Of a stretch of DNA of 31,364 nucleotides, positions 1 to 9,565 are shown one piece after another. Source of the DNA: Mnemiopsis leidyi (lineage: Eukaryota > Ctenophora > Tentaculata > Lobata > Bolinopsidae); assembly GCA_000226015.1 (NCBI GenBank), contig JH156077.1, positions 95,773 through 127,136 on the forward strand, written 5' to 3'. The translations under genes were made by a program, and so were the position numbers. Below the pieces are notes generated by a model. It was not told the DNA's origin. It did not search any database and saw only the letters and a program-made list of their open reading frames with translations. The stretch's first letter is position 1; every line of letters starts with the position of its first letter.

Positions 1-1066
1 GTCGCCAGCACTGCATTACGTCAGTGACTAGATAATCATTGTGTATACGGAAGTTACCATGAAGCCGCGCTAAATGCGCGTGAGTTATGACAGGTGCAGC
101 ATGCAAGCGTCCGAGTTCGCGCGTGCGCAACATGTACATCCTAGATCGTCGTAACTTTTAAACGACCAGGGGTAGTCTTTCCCGTTGTCCAATTTCAAAA
201 AGGAGGGCATCCTCGTTTTCAGCTCGTTGAGCTCTATCAGATAAGGGTTGAGCCCATATAGGTTTAGAAAAAAGGGCGCACCCTATTTCCTTGGTTCTCA
301 GCTGGTCCAGGGTGCTTCTGAAAAACTTTCCCACCACGAAACGTCTTAAGGGGATCATTAACTACATAAGTTACCATTTTTATTCAATTTGGAGTGCTGC
401 AGCCATCCTTTTCCGAGCAACTTTGAAATTTGGTCTTATCAGCCAATTTTTCAAATTTCAATGAAAAAGACGCGGAGATTAAGACTCCATGACCAACAAT
501 ATGACTATCTTGGTAGTTAAGGTACTGCTTTAGACTTTCTTCAAAACAATTGATCCATCCATAAGGATTGGGTGACTGGTTTAAATGCTGAAATTGTTCA
601 TCTCCTGAAGAAGCCCCAAAACCTTACCTTTCAAAAACCGAAAAAGCACAGATTTTGGCCAAACATTCGTAATAACAGCATGTTTCTGTGACTACTAGAC
701 CGATGAATGAACTGATATCAATCAATAGCGATGAATACTTGATGTTGCTGGCACAGCTGGGCTCTCTAACTTTTAGAGTGTATTATAGTGATTTTTAGTC
801 CGACATGACGCGCACGCTCTGACTTAGCTTGAATTTCCGTTCTTTAGAATATCTTAGAATGATCGAAAACTCACAAAACTTGGCACTTAAGTCCACAAAG
901 GTCCAAAAATTACAACAATGTTTCGTTTTTAGGATTCGTGTGTAAAATGAATCTTGCAGTTTGGTATTGTCAATCATTATGGGACAACCTAATACAATTT
1001 ATCAATTTGTTTCATTTTCTGACAAACGAATATTAGCATTACTATTTGACACCTATATATTTCCAG
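1..1066. other. Upstream region of the receptor gene, no assigned exon
   Basis: No convincing coding exon is visible. The receptor exon at 1067 is entered through a splice acceptor, so its signal-peptide exon must lie here or before the window. A short ATG stretch at 742 reads MLLAQLGSLTFR and stops before a possible GT in the matching phase, but this is too weak to call. The first 360 bases are more GC-rich and hold a 66-codon minus-strand open frame with no recognisable motif. Confidence 0.5.
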
Positions 1067-4000
1067 GTTTGTGGAGCTACAAAAGACTCGCAGGAAGTCA
1101 GGAACACTAACTGGGCTCTCTGCGGATATCTCTACTGCAGGAATGAGAAGGCTCGTTTGCTCTATGAGCGGGAAAACTTGTGCAAATTATATTCAACCTG
1201 TAACAATCTCAACACAGAACAAATAAAAAGACTGTCGTGTTGTGATAGCGCAGGAGAGGACATACTAGATGCAGCTGCAATGTGTGACAACAAACACGAA
1301 AGTTCCGATCTTACGGCTTGGAATAAATTGTGCGATGACGAATGCGATGACTGGAACTGCGCTGACGAGAGCGATTGCAACGGCTTCTTTTACGGGAAAA
1401 TCTGTTCGAGAAAGGAAAAAGGGCATACTTATTACCATCCCCCTTCAGAGGTGTGTAACCTTATAATAGAATGTGTATATTCCTTGAACAAATACGGAAC
1501 AGATGAAGATGAATGCGATCCAAAGCTCCATCCAGGTATGCCAAGCTGTATCAGTGGGGAGCTAATCAGACTGCACAATATGACAAGGGTTGTTCCTATT
1601 TTTAACTTTACTCGATGTTCGTCAATAAAAGTCTCTATGTCTGGAAGTGCTGCTGGTCGATATGGCTATGATTTCGATGGCACGATTAAGCTTAAAAAAT
1701 TTGGTATGCCATACTGTCATGATTACATAGATCAGACAAATTGCTCTGATTTGAATAAAACTGGTGTTAGTTGTCACATCAATGGATACGGCCTCAGCAC
1801 CGTCTCCAGAACCATGGTGTGTGGACCATTCAGAAGAGGTTTCTGTGAGGACGGCATGGATATAGCTTGTGTTAGTGTTGGCCGAAACTGCACTATCCAT
1901 AAACACCAGCTTTGTGACGAGGTGACTGATTGTGCAAGTGGGGCAGATGAGAAGCACCCATCGTGTTTTGATCTTACCGAGCAGAAGTGTTTCAGGAACT
2001 ATCGAACTGGCAGAGAACTTAGGATTCCTGTTTCATGGCTTGGAGATGGACTAAAAGACTGCATAAATGGGATGGATGAAAATTGGCACATTGTCTGTGG
2101 ACTCGGATTGATGAACAGAAGATTTGAAGTAAGCAAAAATTGTCACGATGTTTTTATCTGCAGATACGGATCAAAAAGGTTTATTCGTTTAAGAGAACTT
2201 TGCAACGGCATAGACAATTGCGGTAACGAAAACGTAATATGTCAAGTTGGACGAAGTTTGCCAAGTATTTCTACAGCACTCAGTACAAAGGGCTTCGCGA
2301 AAATTCTCAAATACTGTCACAGAGGGTTGGAGGACGTTGTCCCCAAGCAAAAAACCCTATGTGCCTTACAGGAATTCAACCCTTTTAATGAGAATATATA
2401 TGGAGTTGGTAGCAGAGTCAGTGTGACATACCCAAAAGAAAAAACAGATTGTCGTTTTGTATTCGGTGAAGCTTATGTACTTTTGAGCTGTATGGGAATG
2501 TGTATAGAATCGCCATGTCCTCTTCAAAGACCCATTGAGTTCAACGATTGTCCAACACAGTACAAGGGACGGGTTTACACAGTGGTCAACAAACATCGCC
2601 TGACTTTTGTGACCAGAAGAGCATATGACTATCATAACAATTACTTCGTGTGTAAAAATGGGATGTGCTTGGACTATGATAAAGTTTGTAACATGTGGGA
2701 CGATTGCGGTGATGGTTCAGATGAGAAAAATTGTAAAAACAGTTTCCATTGCAACGACGAACAAGGCAGCATTCCTCTCACCAAGAAGTGCGATGGCAAC
2801 CCTGACTGTGGCGATACGTCTGATGAGTGTAACTCGGATTGCAGCAAGCAAATCATTGACCAGCCATTCCTTAAAGGGGCTGCGTGGTTCATAGGTTTTA
2901 TGGCCATGGTTTCTAATGCTGTCGTCCTCTCTGAAAATGGAAGAGCTATTCCGAAATGTAAATCTTTAGACAACCTGACAAATAAACTGCTCGTTAATCT
3001 GATTGCACTGGGGGACTTTTTGTTGGGAGTCTATCTTTTTGTGATTGCAACAGTTGATTCCGTCGTTTTTGCTGAGAATTATTGCACGAAACGGTTCGAA
3101 TGGCTGACCAGTTGGTACTGCTCATGCTTGGGGGTGATAAGTACATTTGGGTCGCTTGTTTCTTTGTTTTCCCTAACTTGTCTTAGCATCATTAGAGCTT
3201 TCAAGATTTACAAAGGTGCTCTTCTTCAAGATGAAGAAATCAGCAGCAGGAAAAAACTATCTGCCGTGTGCTTGGTTTGCTTAATAGTAACTTCTGCTGC
3301 AGCAATAGCTTTTATCACTTTGTTTTCAGTATTCGAGGACTATTTCGTAAACGGGCTTGTTTACGACAATTCCATAAAGATATTTCCGGGAAACTTGATA
3401 AGGAAACAGAAGCATTTGGAAGTGATCCAAAGCTACTACGGCAGATCAAAAGATAAAGTTCTTCGTTGGGGACTGATTGAAACTTTGGTCCGATCTATGT
3501 TTTCAAAAGACTATGGAAACCTTGACGGAAAGATAGCTCGAGTTGACTTTTATGGCAATGATGGAGTATGCCTTTTCAAGTTTTTTGTGACACGCGATGA
3601 CCCGCAGTGGCTCTTTACAATGATAACTCTCGCAATCAGCATTGTTTGCTTTGTTATTGTAGCGGCATCCTACATCTTCATCAACATATCAACCTTCAGA
3701 TCCACTAAGTCTTTGACTAAGGAGGCTGGACCTACTGCTGAAACTGTCAACAAACGAAATAGGAAGTTACAACAAAAGGTAGCGACCATAATACTGACAG
3801 ACTTTTTCTGTTGGGTTCCCTTTGTTTTCATATGTATTTTGCACTCTTATGAGGTCATGGATGCTTCTTCTTTCTATGGATTCTTTTCAATAATCATAAT
3901 ACCTATAAACTCAGTTATTAACCCATTTCTGTACAGTGAGATCATGAGCAATTTGTTTACAAAAGTTTTGACAGTGTTTACGGGATTTGTTCGGTATTTC

Positions 4001-4099
4001 CCAGTTCTTTTAAAGGCAGGTGATGCTATTAATGAACCTCACAATGAAAGTCAACAGGCGATTGAACTAAAAATAGTCTGTATCAATGACTTAAGTTGA
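1067..4099 (+). CDS. LDLa-repeat class A GPCR (LGR/relaxin-receptor/GRL101-like), large 3' exon
   Basis: This is a putative peptide- or glycoprotein-hormone-type receptor in the plasma membrane. The exon starts after the acceptor TATATATTTCCAG (in frame, phase 0) and codes 1010 residues to a TGA, so the N-terminus and signal peptide are on a missing exon. The first ~600 residues are Cys-rich with several LDL-receptor class A-like motifs. The clearest are CGDGSDEKNC (about nt 2704-2733) and CDGNPDCGDTSDEC (about 2788-2829), with looser ones at about 1330-1380 and 1910-1970. A 7TM domain follows: TM1 ~2880, TM2 with ALGDFLLGVYL ~3005, TM3 ~3120-3200, TM4 ~3255-3345, TM5 ~3600-3690, TM6 with TDFFCWVPF ~3800, TM7 with NPFLYS ~3920. 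TM2, the YGNDGVC loop and TM6 match the LGR/RXFP/GRL101 family as I know it. No leucine-rich repeats are seen, and the TM3-end DRY box is replaced by IRA. The ligand is unknown. Confidence 0.85.
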   Translation, partial: VCGATKDSQEVRNTNWALCGYLYCRNEKARLLYERENLCKLYSTCNNLNTEQIKRLSCCDSAGEDILDAAAMCDNKHESSDLTAWNKLCDDECDDWNCADESDCNGFFYGKICSRKEKGHTYYHPPSEVCNLIIECVYSLNKYGTDEDECDPKLHPGMPSCISGELIRLHNMTRVVPIFNFTRCSSIKVSMSGSAAGRYGYDFDGTIKLKKFGMPYCHDYIDQTNCSDLNKTGVSCHINGYGLSTVSRTMVCGPFRRGFCEDGMDIACVSVGRNCTIHKHQLCDEVTDCASGADEKHPSCFDLTEQKCFRNYRTGRELRIPVSWLGDGLKDCINGMDENWHIVCGLGLMNRRFEVSKNCHDVFICRYGSKRFIRLRELCNGIDNCGNENVICQVGRSLPSISTALSTKGFAKILKYCHRGLEDVVPKQKTLCALQEFNPFNENIYGVGSRVSVTYPKEKTDCRFVFGEAYVLLSCMGMCIESPCPLQRPIEFNDCPTQYKGRVYTVVNKHRLTFVTRRAYDYHNNYFVCKNGMCLDYDKVCNMWDDCGDGSDEKNCKNSFHCNDEQGSIPLTKKCDGNPDCGDTSDECNSDCSKQIIDQPFLKGAAWFIGFMAMVSNAVVLSENGRAIPKCKSLDNLTNKLLVNLIALGDFLLGVYLFVIATVDSVVFAENYCTKRFEWLTSWYCSCLGVISTFGSLVSLFSLTCLSIIRAFKIYKGALLQDEEISSRKKLSAVCLVCLIVTSAAAIAFITLFSVFEDYFVNGLVYDNSIKIFPGNLIRKQKHLEVIQSYYGRSKDKVLRWGLIETLVRSMFSKDYGNLDGKIARVDFYGNDGVCLFKFFVTRDDPQWLFTMITLAISIVCFVIVAASYIFINISTFRSTKSLTKEAGPTAETVNKRNRKLQQKVATIILTDFFCWVPFVFICILHSYEVMDASSFYGFFSIIIIPINSVINPFLYSEIMSNLFTKVLTVFTGFVRYFPVLLKAGDAINEPHNESQQAIELKIVCINDLS

Positions 4100-5056
4100 A
4101 GTTATCATTTTCCTAAGGTACTAATTTAAAAAAAAGATTTTACGCAAGTATTGTATTTCTAGCTTGACAAAAATTTACTGCGTGAGGTCCTAATTCCCCC
4201 TTCCCCTTTTCCACGTCCAAAATGATAATAACGATTTTCTACTTTAGACTTCTTTGTTTTATTTTAATTTTACTGAGACGACTTTTCAGGCGTTGATAAA
4301 TGGTTGGGATATAATGATAAAAGCTTACCTTAAACTATAATTTTAGAAAAAGATTTCACACAGGTATAGTTTTTCTAGCTTAATGAAATGTCCCTACCTT
4401 TGTTTTTCGAGGTCAATCTGTGTTCGATAGACCACGAAGGAGTATTTCACTACCTAGACCTAAAGCAGGTTCAACAAATTTTGAAAAATGAGGTTTAAAA
4501 ATTAAAATCTTCATACTTTGAAACACGTCCCCATAAATACCGTTTTCTATTTGTAATAGTAACTACTAATGTGTATTGTTTACAAGTCTAAATTATTTGT
4601 AATTGTCAAATAAACTTCAAAGATCAATAAGTCATAAGGATCATTGCCTGATATTGAGGCAACACAGAGAACTAGCAGTTTTACTTCTATAAAGTAACTC
4701 TAAAATTAAAAAAGTCATTCTCTACTCTACTCAAGTACTCAGAAGCAAATGCATCTATTTCCATGTTCAAAATCGCATTATTATGAAAGTCGGTCACAAT
4801 ATTATATTCTATTTCTTCCCTTTGACTTCTTCTTTATCTTATTTCTTTATTCTTCCCTTTCAACCTCTTCCTCAGTTGTAGAGCCTAGATAGTTGATAAT
4901 CAATATTGTAAAGAAACTACACAGTTGATCATAAAAGAAACGTTAACTTATGCCCATTATGTTTATGGTTAAATGTGTGTGGGGTAATCAGATCACCTTA
5001 TACTGCTATTTGCTATGTGTTACTATTACTGATAATTTAACTTTTAGTAGTAAAGA
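4100..5056 (+). other. Receptor 3' UTR and downstream AT-rich spacer
   Basis: This contains no gene. An AATAAA at 4609-4614 is the best polyadenylation signal for the receptor, giving a 3' UTR of about 0.5 kb. The spacer contains diverged duplicated blocks: 4125-4180 resembles 4342-4395 (AAGATTT..AGTAT..TTTCTAGCTT), and 4204-4260 resembles 4758-4815. A polypyrimidine block at 4836-4876 recurs inverted at about 15011-15050. Confidence 0.5.
4609..4614 (+). promoter_or_regulatory. Candidate polyadenylation signal AATAAA for the receptor gene
   Basis: This AATAAA hexamer lies 510 bases after the receptor stop codon. It is the first canonical signal downstream on the + strand that I noticed. The role is inferred from position only. 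Confidence 0.4.
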
Positions 5057-5335
5057 ATGTCGGATGGGTGGTATAGTGGTTTCATTTACGCCTCCCATGC
5101 GGCAGACCGGAGTTCAATCCCTCATGGCTGTGGCAAGTAGGCCAGTCACCGGACAGCTTCTGGTACAGCTTCGTTTGGAAATGCACACTCCCTGGCTCGT
5201 CAGATTGACCCCTTACAGCTATAGTTTAATGCCTCGGTACGGAGTGGAGAACAGGAAATGGGCACGCTCAGGCTATCCCATCGCGTCTAAGGGAGTGACC
5301 TAAATATGCAATGAAAAATTAAATTCTTAATAAGT
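5057..5335 (+). repeat. tRNA-Gly(CCC)-derived SINE
   Basis: The 5' ~65 bases resemble a tRNA-Gly gene. There is an A box TGGTATAGTGG at 5069-5079, an anticodon-arm-like GCCTCCCATGCGG around 5091-5103 with CCC in the anticodon position, and a B box AGTTCAATCCC at 5111-5121. The acceptor stem does not pair well, and a ~200-base unrelated body ending in an A/T-rich tail follows. This is SINE architecture rather than a working tRNA. The end of the body (GGGAGTGACC..CAATGA) recurs at about 13423-13450. The 117-codon open frame across it is not a gene. Confidence 0.7.
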
Positions 5336-5915
5336 TAGTTTGGTTTGTAAGCTCCTTATTGTCGGGTTATTGATATTATGCCACCCCGCATCACGGTCAC
5401 CATCTTTACTCATTTTGCCAGATGTAGCGTTAATTAACTAGAACAGACGCTTATAGCTCTTCATCAGTCTGCTAGTGTGGAAAATTATAAACGGTGTTTC
5501 TCTAACGATACCGGCTAGTGATAGAGTTTAGCTAAACCTCCAGGCTGGTAAGTGCATATAGATCATAGATGATCTAGACGCCACTTTGCGTATGTCATCT
5601 TTCCACTTGAAAAGGATGCTCACAAATAAAGAACCAATCCCTCTACGATTGCTATATTAAAATTTGATGAAAATCTCTCCCAATTCTTAGCTACGATTCC
5701 AGGGTACCACCGGCACCTATATATGGGGTAAGCATAATCCAATTCTTTACAAATAGACTCGGGGGGAGCTAGGCGATTGTTCGATTTATTGTGATTGCCC
5801 TTCATCTAAGCTTCATTCTACAAAATCTTCAAAAAAATTATGTTTCAAATAGCCTGAGTGTTGTCATTGACTATTAATAAACTAGACGAAGTAAGAGAGT
5901 GAGTGAGTTTTAAGT
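5336..5915. other. Spacer and 3' flank of protease gene A
   Basis: No coding feature is supported. TTTATT at 5785-5790 is AATAAA on the minus strand, about 126 bases past the gene A stop, and is a plausible polyadenylation signal for it. A small inverted repeat (TAGATCAT/ATGATCTA) lies near 5558-5577. Confidence 0.4.
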
Positions 5916-7727
5916 TCAGTAATTCATACCAGTTTTTGGTCCCTCCCTAAAGATGACAGGATAATGAGCATACTGTTCAATGGCACACATGTTGCCTTTT
6001 CTTTTAATCTTCATGTAGCCCCCTTCACCCCAGCCACGACTCCAGCTGAAATTTACATAACGAGATGACACAGCAACTCTATACTATGGATTTCTGGGTT
6101 TTATAGTATATAGTTTGACAAGGATTCTGAGGCTCTTAGAACTTTGAGGACAGCCTTTGCTCATATCATACCTGTTCCTGATCTTCCAATAAGGAACACC
6201 GTTTAAAGTTCCGTATCCAACAATAGCTACGGCGTGGTTTGGTTTATAACATTTAGTTTCAGAATAGACACCACGCTGAAAAACAGCGTTTTTGAAGCAA
6301 AAAACAAATTCGTATTCGCACAGAAGGCAGACAATTTTTTTGAATAATTGGTTATAAATTATATAAATTTTACTGAGGCTGTGTGGCCGCCTATGACTGC
6401 TATTTTATTTGGCTATTTGATGTCTAAATAGACATACCTTGTAAGAATGAAAGGTTTTGGTGACCCCAACTATAGCAGAAAGGAGTAAGGACACCAATTT
6501 TGGGATTGGACACCGCTTTGAGGATAAGTTGGCTACTCCCCCTTGGTATTACATGTGTACGTTTCAACACGAGTCCCGATTCTGTAAGAGCGCTCTTGAC
6601 ATTTTTCCTGCACTTCATGTCTGAAAATATGTCGATATGAATTATGAAAGCATAAGAATTATATATATATATGTATTTCGTCCTTATTTTGAGACCACGT
6701 CCTTATTTAGAGGCCACGCCCACAGTGCAGACAAAATTCGGGCTAATCAAATAAAGGCCAACATGAACACGGTAATTAGGAGGATTAGAAAATCATAATT
6801 TGCATATTTCATCGCAATGATAGAATGATTGTTTTTCAAGAGTTTTCAAACCTTTGCCTTTGTAAGGATAGTCTTTCTGGGTGGCCAACATATTTTTGTG
6901 ATTTCTGGTCCACTTATAGCAATTAGGAGACCAACCTCCCTTGCAACCATTATTTGGTCCAGCAGCCACACAATCAAGATATTGCTGCTCTGACAAGGCC
7001 GTAATCTTCTGAAAGACAAAAGCTCAAGGGATCGGAAAACAGAGATTTTATATGAATTACTTTCCATAATTCAAAATTTTGAAGTGTTTCTCACACAAAT
7101 AATTTCCTTTGTCCCTGATCATGTTTGAAAATGAAAGCAGAGCACAGTTTGAATAATTAATCTGAGCAAGCCTGAAGCCACCTGCTTCGGATTTTTACCA
7201 GCAGTAAGATCAATTTTTAGTCTTGACAATAAAAATCGACTAACCTTGCTGTCCCTGTTAACTTGATATTCAAGAGGCGCCACAGCTCCGAAAGTCCAGC
7301 AACTTCCACATCTACCCTGACCCTTGACTTGAGGCAACTTATTTGAGTAGTCCACTGACTCAGAGCTCTTCATCAGGTCATCTTCATTATCAACAATCTC
7401 CTCGTCCCTCGTATCAACAGAAATCGTTTCTAAACTTTCCATATAAGCGGAGATGTTCAAACCGAGGTACATATTCCTTTCTGCTTCTGTCATCATGGCA
7501 AACTCGTTAATTTCCCCCTGCCATTCGCTTCCATCTTCCCTGTTGTGTTTCTCCACCATGTTGGCAAAGTTACAGAACTCCAGAAAGAGTTCCTTTTCCT
7601 CTGTCCTACTTGTTGGGAAATTCATGTTGTATTCTATTTTCTTTTCTCGGTACATTTGCTGGAGTTGTTCAGGGCTGTAGGACGTGACAATCCCCAGCAG
7701 GAGGAGGAACAAAGTAAGGTATCTCAT
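5916..7727 (-). CDS. Cathepsin-like cysteine protease gene A, five exons, frameshifted in exon 3
   Basis: This is a secreted papain-family (C1A) protease. Exons on the minus strand are 7727-7245, 7008-6852, 6620-6438, 6275-6172 and 6045-5916, all with GT-AG borders. Exon 1 codes a signal peptide ([18 protein letters not shown]), an I29-type inhibitor propeptide ([20 protein letters not shown]) and the active-site segment [13 protein letters not shown]. Exon 2 carries LSEQQYLDC and GCKGGW, exon 4 the catalytic His in NHAVAIVGYG, and exon 5 the catalytic Asn in NSWSRGWGEGGY. Exon 3 is 183 nt. Entered in phase 1 it exits one base out of register with exon 4. The reading follows the paralogues up to PKIGVL, and the matching SYK end lies in the next frame, so one extra base sits at about 6455-6490. 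Catalytic residues are otherwise intact, so this is either a young pseudogene or a sequence error. Confidence 0.8.
6678..6721. repeat. Short tandem duplication in gene A intron 2
   Basis: Two imperfect copies of a ~20-base unit (GTCCTTATTT.GAG.CCACG) follow an (AT)n tract at about 6660-6671. This lies in the intron between exons 2 and 3 of protease gene A. No function is implied. Confidence 0.5.
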
Positions 7728-8008
7728 CTCTTGTGAGGGGTACCCGGAGTTAGATGATCAAAATTTCAGAGTCGTTCAAGAGCACCGAAGGCTCGAAAGA
7801 TTGAAACCTAGTTAAATTATTAATCGTTTTGTTTATTGCTAGATAAAAGCAGATACGCATGAAAATAGCATCTTAGAAAATCTTCAGGATGCTTTGTTGA
7901 ATGTTGATGTATATGAAGCATTAAGCAATGTTAGACCTAATTTGGGGTTCCGCAAGGTTCGATGCTAGGTCCAACTCTGTGGAAAGAAAATGCAAATGTT
8001 GTTTTCGG
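7728..8008. other. 5' flank of gene A, with RT relic
   Basis: This is the upstream region of minus-strand gene A. Just before its ATG, the sequence (minus strand) CCCCTCACAAGAGATG matches the leaders of gene D and fragment E, so part of the promoter-proximal DNA was duplicated with the genes. The distal part holds the reverse transcriptase motif listed separately. Confidence 0.5.
7941..7988 (+). mobile_element. Non-LTR retrotransposon RT fragment (GVPQGS motif)
   Basis: The + strand frame reads FGVPQGSMLGPTLWKE. This matches the well-known (G)VPQGSxLGPxLF block of non-LTR retrotransposon reverse transcriptases. It is preceded by a stop codon and cut off 30 bases later by the hAT-like element. 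Only this motif is recognisable, so it is a decayed relic. Confidence 0.55.
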
Positions 8009-8740
8009 TAGCGGCCTAGGGTTTGCAATCGATACTATCGTAGATAAAATTATAGGCGATAATTCGTAGTGAAATCATTATCGGTTATCGGCGATAATTT
8101 CTTACCGATAAACCGATAATTTCAGAACTTTTTCTCAAAAACTATTTCGAATTTCCTGATTTCACATGATAAAATTTAGTACTAACTCGACTGATTCTCA
8201 CTAGATTGATTATTAGATAAGTAAAGCTGATCAAAACATTTGAATTTTTCCGGACCAAATTAAGATGTAGGCTATCAGACAAGTCTTTAGACATGTTGAT
8301 TTTCCAATTTCCTGAAGTATTATTTTTCCAATTTAAAGCCTTAAAAGTTTAATTAGATTTTCGAGCTCATTTTAACGCGTTTTAACTTAACCGAAAAGGT
8401 TGTCATTAACCTGTACTCTGTAACTGTAAGTATAGTGTATTGTTGATTGTATCATGTATGTATATCTGACATCACTATTCGCTTTCAATTAATATACAAA
8501 TTACAACTGTGATATTACGTGTTTTGATTCTTAGAATTATGGTGTTCATAGATCATAATCTACAGTCACGAGAGTCATGAAGCATGAGTCATGGCCGCAA
8601 GATTGACAGAAAATAGGCTCATTGTTCTGACCGAATTTTATCGCCGATAATTATCGTTATCGCCGACAATTGAAAAATTATTATCGGTTATCGGCGATAA
8701 AAAATTTTGGACCGATTATAATGCAAACCCTATAGCGGCC
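8009..8740. mobile_element. Non-autonomous hAT-like MITE with 8-bp TSD
   Basis: The element spans 8017-8732 (716 bp). Its termini are TAGGGTTTGCAAT on the left and the inverted match ATGCAAACCCTA on the right. It is flanked by identical 8-bp direct repeats TAGCGGCC at 8009-8016 and 8733-8740. Subterminal copies of TTATCGGCGATAA-like motifs occur in both orientations near 8045-8130 and 8638-8700, as expected for transposase-binding subterminal repeats. No transposase frame is present. An 8-bp TSD and TAGGG-type ends are hAT superfamily hallmarks. Confidence 0.85.
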
Positions 8741-9565
8741 CTCGCACGTTTCTAGGGTATGCTAACGGCCTTAGGCCGATTCGAGGGAACCGGAAACAAA
8801 ATAAAAGACGGTCGTGCTTGCCAGCGCTGTTGATTATACAGCTACAAAAAGCTTAAGAATCAAAATGAAGCTAAATCAGCATTTGGCTTTCTTAATACAA
8901 AAACATTAAACATAAGCATCAAACCCGTGCGCTATAATTTTAAATGAAGCGTCATGTATTAGCGTTGGTGTCAGTTCTATGAGTATGGTCCGGTCAAAAA
9001 GTGCAAATTGAAAACTTTTTTCATCTAAAACTAAAAATATATTTCCGTACAATTTACTTATTTATCGCTGGGAAAACTCTCAAGTGTGACCACATAAAAA
9101 AATTCTTTGCACCGCGAGTTCATGTGAAAACTATAATGAACTACCACTTGGCTCAAAAGATCACTTCGCTTGAACACACAAAACTTTTGTTTGCTGCACT
9201 GCTCTTTATGAGAACTTTGAATTCGATCATGCGTGTATAAACTTTTGTACCATATTGGATTATTGGGAAGTCTTCCAGAAATCGGCCAGTCCAATGAAGT
9301 TCTATTATATAACGTGCATACATATCAAGTAAGCTTCAAGATTTCCCGTAAAAAATAATAACAGAAATGACCTTTATAAATTTTCGTTAAAATGGTTTAT
9401 TTTGACCTTCTTTCATTCTTTATCTGCATTTTATTTATGTTAAATTTCGTACAAAAAAGAACGCAGGACTAATTACAATAAAGACAATATTGTATGTTTG
9501 TAATGACGTATAATGTTAATTGTTATCGATAATGGTTTTATGCAGAATCAATATACTAAATTATA
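8741..9565. other. Spacer 3' of protease gene B
   Basis: This is AT-rich sequence. Open frames at 9001-9240 and 9058-9294 overlap on opposite strands and show no domain or splice support. I see nothing functional here beyond the expected 3' UTR of gene B. Confidence 0.4.

Noticed and set aside
1046-1066. Receptor start at 1046
   Set aside because: The codon is TTG and the stretch ends in a good acceptor (TTTCCAG), so coding most likely begins at 1067 from a spliced upstream exon.
5069-5121. Functional tRNA-Gly gene
   Set aside because: The A and B boxes are present, but the acceptor stem does not pair and a SINE body follows directly.
4950-5303. 117-codon + strand frame
   Set aside because: It crosses a tRNA-derived SINE, and no domain or splice structure supports a protein.
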